64,000 nt of DNA. Source: Thermoleophilia bacterium SCSIO 60948 (GTDB lineage: Bacteria > Actinomycetota > Thermoleophilia > Solirubrobacterales > 70-9). Where the stretch lies: positions 1,728,001-1,792,000 of the forward strand of contig CP053031.1 in assembly GCA_021496505.1 (NCBI GenBank). Reading direction: 5' to 3'. The position numbers and the translations under genes were made by a program. The notes under the pieces were generated by a model. That model ran no database searches and was not told the origin of the DNA. It saw only the letters and a program-made list of their open reading frames with translations. How positions within the stretch are numbered: the stretch's first letter is position 1; every line of letters starts with the position of its first letter. Of this stretch, positions 24,920-33,827 are shown in pieces.

Positions 24920-24929
24920 GCCGGCGACG

Positions 24930-25568
24930 CTAGCGCCGGGCGGAGCTGTCGGCGGCTTCGAGCGCCTCGAGGCCACCGCGCAGGAAGTCGAGCGCCGTCG
25001 TGATCAGCTCGGTCGCCTCGGCCGCCGGATCGTCCGAGTCCAGCCCGGCGTGGAAGGCGTCGTCGACGAGGCTGATCGCGGTCAGCGTGGTGGCGCCCAC
25101 GAGTCGCGGGCGGACGTCGTCCGGGGACTCGCCGAACTGATCGGCGACGCCTTCGGCGATCACGGCGGCGAAGCCGGAGCGGACGTGGTCGGCGTGCGCC
25201 TGTAGCGACGGGGTCGCCGCCACGAGGTTCTTCCGCTCGCGCTCGGCGGCGTGCTCGGCCTCGTCCATCCCGCTCAGCATCGCCATCGCGCCGTCACGGA
25301 TCGCGTCGATGACGTTTGCCCCTGCGGGCCTGTCGCGCAGCCAGCCGCGGACGATCTCGAGCTTCTCGTCCGCGTCGCAGAAGACGAGGCTCTCCTTGCT
25401 CGGGAAGTAGGCGAAAAACGTCCTCGGCGAGATGTCGGCCGCCGCCGCGATGTCCGCGACCGTCGTCCCGTCGAAGCCGCGTTCGGCGAAGAGCTCCATG
25501 CCGACGTGGACGATCCGCTCGCGGGTCGCCTGCTTCTTTCGCTCTCTCAGCCCCTCGGCACCCGTCAT
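24930..25568 (-). CDS. TetR-family transcriptional regulator
   Basis: A 212-residue TetR protein. The N-terminal helix-turn-helix is RERIVHVGMELFAERGFDGTTVADIAAAADISPRTFFAYFPSKE, presented as the usual three helices (residues about 14-57). The C-terminal domain is an unrelated helical ligand pocket. The gene is divergent from an MMPL exporter with a 141-bp spacer that carries two copies of a GCAA/TTGC dyad, so it is most likely the local repressor of the exporter and of itself. Confidence 0.92.
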   Translation of the reverse strand: MTGAEGLRERKKQATRERIVHVGMELFAERGFDGTTVADIAAAADISPRTFFAYFPSKESLVFCDADEKLEIVRGWLRDRPAGANVIDAIRDGAMAMLSGMDEAEHAAERERKNLVAATPSLQAHADHVRSGFAAVIAEGVADQFGESPDDVRPRLVGATTLTAISLVDDAFHAGLDSDDPAAEATELITTALDFLRGGLEALEAADSSARR

Positions 25569-25604
25569 CGGGACAGGAACTCTACGCTCTCCACTTCACC
25601 GTGC

Positions 25605-25632
25605 GCAACTTTGCCCTGAGTGCAATTTTGCA
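25605..25632. promoter_or_regulatory. Tandem dyad operator between tetR and the MMPL gene
   Basis: GCAACTTTGC (25605-25614) and GCAATTTTGC (25622-25631, inside TGCAATTTTGCA) are two dyads 17 bp apart, start to start. This AT-rich patch in a GC-rich genome sits between a divergent TetR regulator and its likely target exporter. Spacing and symmetry suit two TetR dimers or one wide site. A TATAGA -10-like box follows at 25643. Confidence 0.5.
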
Positions 25633-25709
25633 TCCAGTGCGCTATAGATGGGTGACCTGCTCGGACGAGCAGCCGACCGACCAAGCGACCTCTCCCGGAG
25701 ACCTTCACC

Positions 25710-28052
25710 TTGACCTCCCTCCTCGACCGGATCGCGCGCGCCGCGGCGGGCCGCTGGAAGCGCTCGCTCGCGATCGTCGCCGTGATCGTCGTCGCGCTCG
25801 GCACGCTCGCGGGCACCGTCGGCGGCGAGTTCGCCGACGAGTTCTCGGTCCCTGACACGGACTCCCAGGCCGCCCTCGACCTGCTTCAGGACCGCTTCCC
25901 GGAGGCGGCGAACGAGGGCGCGACGATCGTCTTCTCGACCGAGCAGGGCGGGCTCGAGGACCCGGCGATCGAGGAGCGGATCCAGGCGAGCCTCGCCGAG
26001 GTGGCCGCCGACCCGGACGTCGCGGCTGTCACCGGGCCCTACGGACCGGTGCTGTCGCCTGAACAGGCCGAGGAGGCCGAGGCACAGGCCGCCGAAGCAC
26101 CGGCGGCCGGCGGCCGGTCCGGGTCGGGCGCCGGCGGCGGCGGCGGGCAGGCCGAGTCGGCCTCGCAGATATCCCCCGACGGCGCGATCGGGTTCGCCGC
26201 GATCCAGACGACCGGCGAGGCGTTCGAGCTCGACCTCGACCGCGCCGAGGCGATCCTGGCGCAGGCGGAGTCGGCCGAGGGCGAGGGCCTCGAGGTCTCC
26301 GCGCGCGGCCCGCTCGTAGATCTGACCCAGCAGCAGACCGCGCCCGTCGGCGAGCTGATCGGGATCGCCGTCGCGGTGATCGTCCTGACGCTCGTCTTCC
26401 GCTCGGTCGCGGCGATGGTCCTGACGCTCGTCAGCGCGATCATCGCGCTGGCCGTCGGGATGATCCTGCTGACGATCGGCGCGTCGCTCACGACCGTTCC
26501 CTCGATCGCGCCGACCCTCGCGACGATGCTCGGCCTCGGTGCCGGGATCGACTACGCGTTGCTGATCGTCGGGCGCTACCGCGAGCACCTGGCGGCCGGT
26601 GAGCCCGTGGCGGACTCGGCGGCAGCCGCGAACCGCACGGCGGGGACGTCGGTCGTCGCCGCCGGCGCGATCGTCGCGGTCGCGATCGCGGGACTGCTCG
26701 CCACGGGCATCCCGTTCGTCGGGCGGATGGGGCTGGCGAGCGCCGTGGTGGTCGCGTGCGTGGCCGTCGGCGCGATCACCCTGCTCCCCGTCCTGATGGG
26801 CGCGTTCGCCAAACGACTGCGCCCGAAGGACCCGAGCAGCCTGCGGCCGTCAGCCCGGTTCGCCCGCTGGGGCGAGCGGCTGACCGGCCACCCGTGGATC
26901 GCGACCCTCGCCGGCACCACGGTCCTGGTCGTGCTCGCGCTGCCGTTCACCGACCTGCGCCTCGGCCAGCCCGACGACGGCAACGACCCGGCGGGCAGCG
27001 AATCGCGCGTGGCCTACGACCAGCTCGCGGCGGGCTTCGGACCGGGCACGAACGGTCCCCTCGTCGTCGCCGTCTCGCTGAGCGGCGACCCTGCCGCCGA
27101 CGAGCAGGCGCTCGGCGCCCTCGGCGCGGGCATCGAGCAGCTCGACACGGTCGCCGCGGCCTCACCGCCCACCCCGAACCCCGACGGCGACGCAGCGGTG
27201 ATCTCCGTCACCCCGACAACCTCACCGCAATCGGCCGGGACCTCCGACCTGGTCTCGCAGCTGCGAGACGACGTCATCCCGCCGGCCACCGAGGGCACCG
27301 GCGTCGAGGCCTACGTCGGCGGCCAGACAGCGACGTTCGAGGACCTCTCCTCGAAGATCTCCGACCGCCTGCCGGTGTTCGTGGCGATCGTGGTCGGGCT
27401 CTCGATCCTCTTGCTGATGGCGGTCTTCCGCTCGCTCTGGGTCCCGCTCGTCTCCGCCGTCTTCAACCTGCTCTCGATCGGCGCCGCCTACGGCATCGTC
27501 GTCGCGGTCTTCCAGTGGGGCTGGGGGCTCTCGCTGTTCGGAGCCGACGAGTCGGTACCGATCGTCTCGTTCATCCCGCTGTTCATGTTCGCCGTGCTCT
27601 TCGGACTGTCGATGGACTACAACGTCTTCCTGCAGTCGCGGATCCGTGAGGAGTACCTCCACGGCAACGGCGCCCGGGAGAGCATCGTCCGCGGCCTCGC
27701 GCGGGTCGCCAGGATCATCCTCGCCGCGGGCGCGATCATGACCGCCGTCTTCCTCGGCTTCGTCACCGACGACGACATCATCGTGAAGATGATCGGGTTC
27801 GGGCTCGCCGTCGCGATCCTGATCGACGTCCTGATCGTACGGATGGTCGTCGCGCCGGCGGTGATGGCACTGCTCGGCGACCGCGCATGGGGGCTCCCCC
27901 GCTGGCTCGACCGGCTGCTGCCGAACATCGCGCTCGAGGTCGACGAGGAGCTGCCGGCCACCGCACCCCAGCCCGCCGCATCCGACCGCGACCGGCACGA
28001 GAACGGCTCGGACCGGGACGCCGACCCGGCGCGGCGCCGGGTCGGCGCCTAA
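25710..28052 (+). CDS. MMPL-family RND transporter
   Basis: A 780-residue inner-membrane exporter with two homologous halves. Each half has one helix, a large extracytoplasmic loop and a bundle of helices. The proton-relay signatures GLGAGIDYALLIVGRYREHL in the first half and LFGLSMDYNVFLQSRIREEYL in the second are clear. The first loop holds an acidic Ala/Glu and Gly-rich stretch. MMPL proteins export lipids, siderophores or drugs; the substrate is unknown here. The start is TTG 25710, the first codon of the conserved N-terminus, with a CCGGAG motif about 10 nt before it. It is likely controlled by the divergent TetR gene, and another TetR gene follows 60 bp downstream. Confidence 0.93.
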   Translation: MTSLLDRIARAAAGRWKRSLAIVAVIVVALGTLAGTVGGEFADEFSVPDTDSQAALDLLQDRFPEAANEGATIVFSTEQGGLEDPAIEERIQASLAEVAADPDVAAVTGPYGPVLSPEQAEEAEAQAAEAPAAGGRSGSGAGGGGGQAESASQISPDGAIGFAAIQTTGEAFELDLDRAEAILAQAESAEGEGLEVSARGPLVDLTQQQTAPVGELIGIAVAVIVLTLVFRSVAAMVLTLVSAIIALAVGMILLTIGASLTTVPSIAPTLATMLGLGAGIDYALLIVGRYREHLAAGEPVADSAAAANRTAGTSVVAAGAIVAVAIAGLLATGIPFVGRMGLASAVVVACVAVGAITLLPVLMGAFAKRLRPKDPSSLRPSARFARWGERLTGHPWIATLAGTTVLVVLALPFTDLRLGQPDDGNDPAGSESRVAYDQLAAGFGPGTNGPLVVAVSLSGDPAADEQALGALGAGIEQLDTVAAASPPTPNPDGDAAVISVTPTTSPQSAGTSDLVSQLRDDVIPPATEGTGVEAYVGGQTATFEDLSSKISDRLPVFVAIVVGLSILLLMAVFRSLWVPLVSAVFNLLSIGAAYGIVVAVFQWGWGLSLFGADESVPIVSFIPLFMFAVLFGLSMDYNVFLQSRIREEYLHGNGARESIVRGLARVARIILAAGAIMTAVFLGFVTDDDIIVKMIGFGLAVAILIDVLIVRMVVAPAVMALLGDRAWGLPRWLDRLLPNIALEVDEELPATAPQPAASDRDRHENGSDRDADPARRRVGA

Positions 28053-28112
28053 ACTGCACGCGGAGGGTAGATAAACCCTTCGGGGGCATATTCGGAGGGA
28101 GCCGAACGAGCC

Positions 28113-28751
28113 TTGACCACACGCCACGCACCGCTCAACGCCCGAAGCCGCCGGACGCGAGGCGCGATCCTCGCGGCCGTGAGACAGATCCTCGACGAGG
28201 ACGGGTTCGAGTCGCTGACGATGGCGGAGGTCGCCGCTCGCAGCGGGATCTCACGTCGCGCCCTCTACCTCCACTTCGCCTCGCGAGCCGACCTCGTCGC
28301 GGCTCTCGCCGGGGAGATGCGGGCGGACAGGTCGATCGACGAGTCCCTCGAAGCAGCCTTCGCGGCACCGACCGCCGATGCCGCGGTCGACGCGTGGGCC
28401 AATCACGTCGCGATACACGGGCGCCGGATGCTGCCGGTCGACCGCGCGATCGCGTTCGTCTCGGTCGGCGATCCGGTCGCGCAGGACCGCCTCGAGGCCG
28501 AGCAGGCACGGCGCCTCGAGTCCTGCCGGCGCCTGGCAGCTCGCCTGGCCGACCTCGGCGCCCTGAGCCCCGAATGGACCGAGGCGTCAGCCGCCGACCT
28601 CATCTATGCGCTGTCTGGACCGGAGGCGGTCGAGCGCCTGATGGTCGAGCGCGGCTGGTCGGAGGACGCGTTCGCCGAGCGCCACGCGCGCACGCTTCGT
28701 GGCGCACTGCTCGCCGGCGCCGCGGACCGGGCGACGCCGGTCACCAGCTAG
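28113..28751 (+). CDS. TetR-family transcriptional regulator
   Basis: A 212-residue TetR protein with the N-terminal DNA-binding triad ILAAVRQILDEDGFESLTMAEV, ARSGISRRALYLHFASR. The ligand domain is distinct from the other TetR proteins here. The start is TTG 28113, preceded by GGAGGGA about 12 nt upstream. It follows the MMPL gene in the same direction after 60 bp that contain an AGGGT/ACCCT dyad, which may be its own operator. It may be a second controller of the exporter unit. Confidence 0.88.
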   Translation: MTTRHAPLNARSRRTRGAILAAVRQILDEDGFESLTMAEVAARSGISRRALYLHFASRADLVAALAGEMRADRSIDESLEAAFAAPTADAAVDAWANHVAIHGRRMLPVDRAIAFVSVGDPVAQDRLEAEQARRLESCRRLAARLADLGALSPEWTEASAADLIYALSGPEAVERLMVERGWSEDAFAERHARTLRGALLAGAADRATPVTS

Positions 28752-28769
28752 GCGGCCCGGCGCGCGACG

Positions 28770-29657
28770 TCAGCCGTCGGCGTCGCGCCCTGCCGCGTCG
28801 ATCCGCTCGAACTCCTCGTCCGTCAGCTCGATCGTCGCCGCCCCGACGTTGTCGGTGAGGTGCTCGACCGAGGAGGTGCCGGGGATCGGCAGCATCACCG
28901 GCGAGCGCCGCAGCAGCCAGGCGAGCGCGAGCTGCGAGGGCGAGGCGCCGTGGTCCTTCGAGATCTCGTCCAGCGGCCCGCCGTCGCCGGCCAGCTCGCC
29001 GGTGGCGATCGGGAACCACGGGATGAAGCCGATGCCCTCGCCCTCGCAATGCTCGAGGACGTCCTCGGAGGCACGGTCGATCAGGTTGAAGCGGTTCTGG
29101 ACCGTGTCGACCGTGATCATCTCCCCCGCCTCTCGGATCTGCTCGACGGAGACCTCGGAGAGGCCGATGCGCTCGATCTTGCCGGCATCCTGGGCGTCCT
29201 TGAGGACGCCGAACTGCTCCTCGGCCGGCACGTTCGTGTCGATGCGGTGGAGCTGGTAGAGCGGGATCGCGTCGAGGCCGAGGCGGCGCAGGCTCATCTC
29301 GATGCACTGGCGCAGGTACTCGGGGCGCCCGACCGGATGCCATTCGCCGGGCCCGGTCCGGGTGAGACCACCCTTCGTCGCGATCGTGACGCCGTCGTAG
29401 GGATGCAGCGCCTCGCGGATCAGATCCTCGGAGACGAACGGGCCGTAGGAGTCCGCTGTGTCGATGAAGTCGACCCCGAGCTCGACCGCTCGCCGGAGCA
29501 CGCGAATCGCCTCGTCGCGGTCGGCCGGCTCGCCCCAGATCCCGTCGCCCGTTATCTGCATCGCGCCGTAGCCGAGGCGATGGACCTCGAGCTCGCCGCC
29601 GATCGAGAAGGTTCCGCTCGCGAGAGCCGGCCGGTCCTGGGTGCCCTGATCTGTCAT
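28770..29657 (-). CDS. Aldo/keto reductase
   Basis: A 295-residue NADPH-dependent TIM-barrel oxidoreductase. The catalytic tetrad is visible: Asp and Tyr in [10 protein letters not shown], Lys in [10 protein letters not shown], and His in YQLHRIDTN. The cofactor end is [17 protein letters not shown]. It resembles the actinobacterial aldo/keto reductase group with the signature GYGAMQITG near the start. ATG 29657 is preferred over a GTG 9 nt upstream. The substrate is unknown. It is convergent with the TetR gene at 28.1 kb and divergent from ltrA. Confidence 0.92.
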   Translation of the reverse strand: MTDQGTQDRPALASGTFSIGGELEVHRLGYGAMQITGDGIWGEPADRDEAIRVLRRAVELGVDFIDTADSYGPFVSEDLIREALHPYDGVTIATKGGLTRTGPGEWHPVGRPEYLRQCIEMSLRRLGLDAIPLYQLHRIDTNVPAEEQFGVLKDAQDAGKIERIGLSEVSVEQIREAGEMITVDTVQNRFNLIDRASEDVLEHCEGEGIGFIPWFPIATGELAGDGGPLDEISKDHGASPSQLALAWLLRRSPVMLPIPGTSSVEHLTDNVGAATIELTDEEFERIDAAGRDADG

Positions 29658-29725
29658 GGGTCCCACGTGCCCGGAGCCGGGGACGGGGAACCGCCACCGG
29701 CCGCCCGGCGTGGAAGGATCGGCCG

Positions 29726-30910
29726 ATGAGCAGCGACGCGCAGCGCTCCCGGTTCGGCCCCGTGATGCGCTCCGACGGCAACGTCAGCCCGCTCGAGCTC
29801 TTCTTCGACCTCGTCTTCGTCCTCGCGCTCACGCAGTGCACGGCGCTGATGGCCGACGACCCCACCTGGCACGGACTCGCCCAGGGCATGCTCGTGCTCG
29901 GCGTCATGTGGTGGGCCTGGGTCGGCTACTCGTGGCTGACGAGTGTCGTCGACCCCGAGGAGGGCGCGGTACGGGTCGCGCTGCTCGCCGCGATGGCGGG
30001 GCTGCTGATCGTCTCGCTCTGTATCCCGCGGGCGTTCGACGAGCTCGGGCTCCTCTTCGCCGGCGCCTATTTCGTCGTCCGCGCGGCGCAGGTCGTGCTG
30101 CTCTACATCGCCGGTCGCGAACACGACGACATGCGCCGCTCGGTCATCTACGGCATCGGGATCTCGACGCTCATCGGGACGGGTCTCCTCGTCGGCGCCG
30201 CGTTCACCGACGGAGTGCTGCAGGGCGCGCTCTGGGCGCTGGCCCTGACGCTCGACATGGCCGGCCCGGCGCTATCGGGGGTCGAGGGCTGGCGACTCGT
30301 TCCCGGCCACTTCGCCGAGCGCCACGGCCTGATCGTGATCATCGCCCTCGGCGAGTCGATCGTGGCGATCGGCGTCGGTGCGTCCTACGGCGTCGACGCC
30401 GGGGTGGTCGCGGCCGGCGTGCTCGGCGTCGCGGTCGCCGGAGCCCTGTGGTGGCTCTACTTCGACGTCGTCGCTCTCGTCGCCGAGCGCCGCCTGGCGA
30501 GCGCCAAGCCGGGGCGTGAGCAGAACTCGATCGCCCGCGACTCGTTCTCCTTCCTCCATCTCCCGATGATCGCCGGGATCATCCTGATGGCACTCGGCTT
30601 CAAGAAGTCGCTCGAGCACACCGACGACCCGCTCAAGCTGATCCCCGCCGTGGCGCTCTGCGGCGGCATCGCGATCTACCTGCTGGCCCACGTCGCCTTC
30701 CGGTGGCGGAACGTCCACCGCCTCAGCGCCCAGCGGGTGATCGCCGCCGTCGCCTTCCTCGCGCTGATCCCCGTCGTCCACGCGATCCCCGCTCTGGTGA
30801 GCCTCGCGATCACAGCCGCGCTGCTCGCGGCGCTGATCGTCTACGAGACGCTGCGCTTCGCCGAGCTGCGAGACCGGTTGCGCCATGGTTCGCCGCACCA
30901 CGCCGGCTGA
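29726..30910 (+). CDS. ltrA: LtrA-family membrane protein (low temperature requirement protein A)
   Basis: A 394-residue polytopic protein with about 10-12 hydrophobic segments. Family marks are the opening [18 protein letters not shown], the central [19 protein letters not shown], and [20 protein letters not shown]. LtrA was named from a Listeria locus needed for growth in the cold; its molecular role remains unknown. ATG 29726 follows GGAAGGA at about 9 nt. A short gap separates it from the secreted three-repeat protein, which appears to have its own promoter. Confidence 0.9.
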   Translation: MSSDAQRSRFGPVMRSDGNVSPLELFFDLVFVLALTQCTALMADDPTWHGLAQGMLVLGVMWWAWVGYSWLTSVVDPEEGAVRVALLAAMAGLLIVSLCIPRAFDELGLLFAGAYFVVRAAQVVLLYIAGREHDDMRRSVIYGIGISTLIGTGLLVGAAFTDGVLQGALWALALTLDMAGPALSGVEGWRLVPGHFAERHGLIVIIALGESIVAIGVGASYGVDAGVVAAGVLGVAVAGALWWLYFDVVALVAERRLASAKPGREQNSIARDSFSFLHLPMIAGIILMALGFKKSLEHTDDPLKLIPAVALCGGIAIYLLAHVAFRWRNVHRLSAQRVIAAVAFLALIPVVHAIPALVSLAITAALLAALIVYETLRFAELRDRLRHGSPHHAG

Positions 30911-30946
30911 TCCCGCGGTCGCAGACGGGGAGGATCAGGTAATCGC

Positions 30947-30974
30947 TTGACCGCTGAGCGGCCACGGCTACCTT
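30947..30974 (+). promoter_or_regulatory. Promoter for a leaderless mRNA of the secreted repeat protein
   Basis: TTGACC (30947-30952), a 16-nt spacer, then TACCTT (30969-30974), which ends 7 nt before ATG 30982. The -10 fits the actinobacterial TANNNT form. Transcription would start at or next to the A of the start codon, and no ribosome-binding site is present, as expected for leaderless translation. Confidence 0.55.
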
Positions 30975-30981
30975 GCGACCG

Positions 30982-31884
30982 ATGACGCTACGCGGCGCCC
31001 TCGCCGGCCTGTGCGCCTTGCTCGCGATCGGGGCGACCACGGGGCCGGCCGCCGCCGCGCAGCTCGACGCCGTCGATGTCGCCTCCGGCGCGCAGACGGG
31101 CGGACAGTACTTCCTCGGTGGCGCCGTCACGACCGGCGGTGGCTACTCCTCCTGCCCCTCGGGAACGCGCGTCGTCACGGGGGGTGCATATCCCGTCAAT
31201 CAGGACGACGTCGACCAGTACGCGGTGACCAGCTCGTCGCCGACCCTCGACGGCAAGGGGTGGTACTCACACGCGTTCGAAGAGGGCGGCACCGGCTCCT
31301 CCGTCCAGGTCGATGTCGATCTGACCTGCGTCCCCGCCGCCAAGGTCAGGGGCACGGCGGTCCGGGTCAGGACGACGCGCTTTCTCGAGACTCGATCCGT
31401 CACGGTGAGGTGCCCGCGGAACGCGAGCGTCTACACGGGCGGGGCATTCGTCAGCCCCGCCGGTCCTGACTCTGGACCGATCCCGGAGCTCGCTGACGAT
31501 GCCCTGCTTTCGGCCTCGGCTCCGCTCAAGAACGGGCGGGGATGGTCGGCGAGTGTCCGCAATCAGGGCGCCTCACCGCTCGACCTGTCGGTGACCGCGC
31601 GCTGCCTTCCGGACAAGCGGCTCGCCAGGATGAAGGTCGTGGCCGAAACGATGCCCCCGAGCGAGTTCGGTGCCGTACGCGATCGGCTCACCTGTCCGAG
31701 CAACACGCGACTGACCGCCGCCGGGGCGGCGTGGCACAAACCGAACAGGCCCCCGGACGCGGGCTCGATCGCGAATTCGCTCCTCGAGGGCGTGGCGTCG
31801 ATCGGACGTCAGCTCGAGTACCGCGGCGAGGCGGCCGCGAGCCCGGCTCTCGTGCTCACCGCCCGCGGGTTCTGCCTGCGCTGA
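30982..31884 (+). CDS. Secreted protein with three internal repeats, unknown function
   Basis: A 300-residue protein with a clear signal peptide (LRGALAGLCALLAIGATTGPAAAA, cleavage near residue 26). The mature part holds three similar units of 60-70 residues. Each opens with a Cys-Pro and a small-residue-rich turn and closes with a strand ending in Cys: CPSGTRVVTGGAY ... VDLTCVP, CPRNASVYTGGAF ... VTARCLP, CPSNTRLTAAGAA ... ARGFCLR. Each unit thus has one Cys pair, probably a disulphide, and a beta-rich pattern with a central aromatic (GWYSHAF, GWSASV). I do not recognise the family. ATG 30982 is fixed by the signal peptide and the leaderless promoter. Confidence 0.82.
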   Translation: MTLRGALAGLCALLAIGATTGPAAAAQLDAVDVASGAQTGGQYFLGGAVTTGGGYSSCPSGTRVVTGGAYPVNQDDVDQYAVTSSSPTLDGKGWYSHAFEEGGTGSSVQVDVDLTCVPAAKVRGTAVRVRTTRFLETRSVTVRCPRNASVYTGGAFVSPAGPDSGPIPELADDALLSASAPLKNGRGWSASVRNQGASPLDLSVTARCLPDKRLARMKVVAETMPPSEFGAVRDRLTCPSNTRLTAAGAAWHKPNRPPDAGSIANSLLEGVASIGRQLEYRGEAAASPALVLTARGFCLR

Positions 31885-31908
31885 TCGAAAGCGCCCGGCC
31901 GAGGTGGC

Positions 31909-32586
31909 TCAGGCGCGCGTCGCGCGAACGAACATCTCGACCAGCTCCTCGGCGTAGGCCTCCGTGTCGAGCTCCGGCTCCGCGGCGGCCAGAAAGGGCA
32001 GCCCGTCGAGCGAGCGCTGGATGGCGGTCGCCATGACGCGCGCGTCGAACTGTCGGAACTCGCCCGCTCGCTGACCGGCGCGAAGCATGTGCTCGAGCGG
32101 GCCCGCCGGTGCCCCCGACGCGTTGTCGCGGTCGAGAGCGCCGCCGAGGTAGACCGCCAACAGCGCCCGCGTCGCGACCGGGCGTTCGCGCATGAAGCCG
32201 GCGATGCCGCGGATGTAGGCCTCGAGCGCGCCTGTCGCCGTCGCCTGACCGGTCACCCGGTCGGACATGTATTCGGCCATCTCGTCGTAGACGGCGCCGA
32301 CGACGTGGTCGATCAGGTCCTCGCGCGAGTCGAAGTGGTAGGTGATCAGGCCGGTGCTCGGGATCCCGGCACGCTCGGCGATCCGCTTGTAGGAGGCCCG
32401 GCCGAGACCGAGCTGCGAGATCGTCTCGATCGCCGCGCGGACGATCTGCGCCTTGCGCGCGACCGCGGCGTCCGAGGGCGGCTTCGGGGCCGCGCTCCAG
32501 CTCTCCAGGTGGTCGGCGACGCGATCGGGGTCGCGCACTCCGATGCTCGATACCGGCGGCTCGGCGACGATCGTCGGCGGGTTCAT
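31909..32586 (-). CDS. TetR-family transcriptional regulator
   Basis: A 225-residue TetR protein with an unusually long N-terminal arm (about 40 residues, Pro-rich) before the DNA-binding domain IVRAAIETISQLGLGRASYKRI, AERAGIPSTGLITYHFDSRE. The ITYHF recognition-helix end is typical. It is divergent from the winged-helix AlkZ-like gene. The 110-bp spacer contains CCTTCAAC twice (32594-32601, 32617-32624), which is suggestive only. Confidence 0.9.
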   Translation of the reverse strand: MNPPTIVAEPPVSSIGVRDPDRVADHLESWSAAPKPPSDAAVARKAQIVRAAIETISQLGLGRASYKRIAERAGIPSTGLITYHFDSREDLIDHVVGAVYDEMAEYMSDRVTGQATATGALEAYIRGIAGFMRERPVATRALLAVYLGGALDRDNASGAPAGPLEHMLRAGQRAGEFRQFDARVMATAIQRSLDGLPFLAAAEPELDTEAYAEELVEMFVRATRA

Positions 32587-32696
32587 GCCCGCCCCTTCAA
32601 CGCTGCGCGGACGCGTCCTTCAACCGGTCGACGGCATGCAGGACGATCGGATGAGCCGGCGGCGGCGCCAGAGGGCGCTCTGACAGATTCCCGGCC

Positions 32697-33803
32697 GTGA
32701 GGACGCTCGATCTCGTCCAATCCCGGCTCGCGCGTCAGCGGCTCAGCTCGGCGCCGCTCGACTCGCCGCTCGCGGCAGTCGATCTGCTGCTCGCGGTCCA
32801 GGCACAGGAGTACGAGGAATCGAAGTGGTCGCTGTCGCAGCGCTCGGGCGACCCGAGCGAGGAGGAGGTCGAAGCGCTCATCGCCTCGGGGGCACTGCTG
32901 CGCACCCACATCATGCGCCCGACCTGGCACCTCGTCCTCCCCGCCGACATCGGCTGGGTCCAGCGACTGACCGGACCGCGGGTCCACGTCGCCAACCGCG
33001 CGAGCTACAACCGCGTCGGGCACTCCGACGACGACCTGAGGCGAGCCGACGAGGCGATCGCCGCCGCCCTCTCGGACGGCGAGCCGCGCACACGTCGCGA
33101 GCTGGGCACCGCGATCGAGGCGGCGGGGCTCGAGGACTGCGAGAAGGGCGAGCGGCTGACCCACGCGGTGATCCACGCCGAGCTCGAGTGTCTGATCGCC
33201 AGCGGGCCGCGGCGCGGCAAGCAGTTCACCTACCTGCCGGTCAGCGAGGAGACCCGTGCCTCCGGTCCGAGCGACGACGCAGCGCTCGCGGAGCTCGGCC
33301 GGCGCTACCTGCGAGGCCATGCGCCGGCCCGCGCACGGGATCTCTCGTGGTGGTCGGGCCTGACGCTGACGCAGGCCCGCCGATCGTTCGAGCTGCTCGG
33401 CGACGAGATCGAACGGCTGCCGGGTGCGGAGGTGACCGACGCCGAGGCGTGGTGGACTCCCATCGGCGACATCGGGACGGGTGCCGAGGCCCTGCGACGG
33501 GCTCTTCTCCTCGGCTCGTTCGACGAGAGCCACATCGCCTACCGCGAACCTCGCGCTGTGACCCGGGTCGATCTGCGGCTCGGATTCGACTTCGAGCGCC
33601 CCGTCCTTCTCGACGGCGAGGTCGTCGCCGGCTGGCGGCGGGTCAGGGCGCGCGACGCGGTCGAGGTGACGATCACCCCGTTCGCGGCGCTCTCACGCGC
33701 GAAGCGCGCCCTCATACGGGCCGAGGCCGAACGCTTCGCGCGCTTCCTGGGCCTCGAGCTGGAGCTCGTCGTGGCCGAGCCGGGGATGTCGAAGCGGCGC
33801 TGA
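32697..33803 (+). CDS. Winged-helix AlkZ-like protein (HTH_42 family)
   Basis: A 368-residue protein of the winged-helix superfamily that includes the DNA glycosylases AlkZ and AlkX. Several family marks are visible. The N-terminal VDLLLAVQAQEYEESKWSL contains the Q-x-Q-type motif, RTHIMRPTWHLVLPADIGW is the strongest signature, and ARDLSWWSGLTLTQARRSFELL is a second winged helix. The C-terminal strand pair VLLDGEVVAGWRRV completes it. AlkZ removes interstrand crosslinks made by azinomycin; close homologues in actinobacteria are mostly uncharacterised. The start is GTG 32697. It is neither in a biosynthetic cluster nor next to a repair gene. Confidence 0.85.
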   Translation: MRTLDLVQSRLARQRLSSAPLDSPLAAVDLLLAVQAQEYEESKWSLSQRSGDPSEEEVEALIASGALLRTHIMRPTWHLVLPADIGWVQRLTGPRVHVANRASYNRVGHSDDDLRRADEAIAAALSDGEPRTRRELGTAIEAAGLEDCEKGERLTHAVIHAELECLIASGPRRGKQFTYLPVSEETRASGPSDDAALAELGRRYLRGHAPARARDLSWWSGLTLTQARRSFELLGDEIERLPGAEVTDAEAWWTPIGDIGTGAEALRRALLLGSFDESHIAYREPRAVTRVDLRLGFDFERPVLLDGEVVAGWRRVRARDAVEVTITPFAALSRAKRALIRAEAERFARFLGLELELVVAEPGMSKRR

Positions 33804-33827
33804 CCTCGGGCTGCGCCGGCGCGACGC

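Noticed and set aside
32587-32696. Direct repeat CCTTCAAC (twice, 23 bp apart) between tetR and the AlkZ-like gene
   Set aside because: TetR operators are normally inverted repeats, and a direct repeat of this size could be chance.
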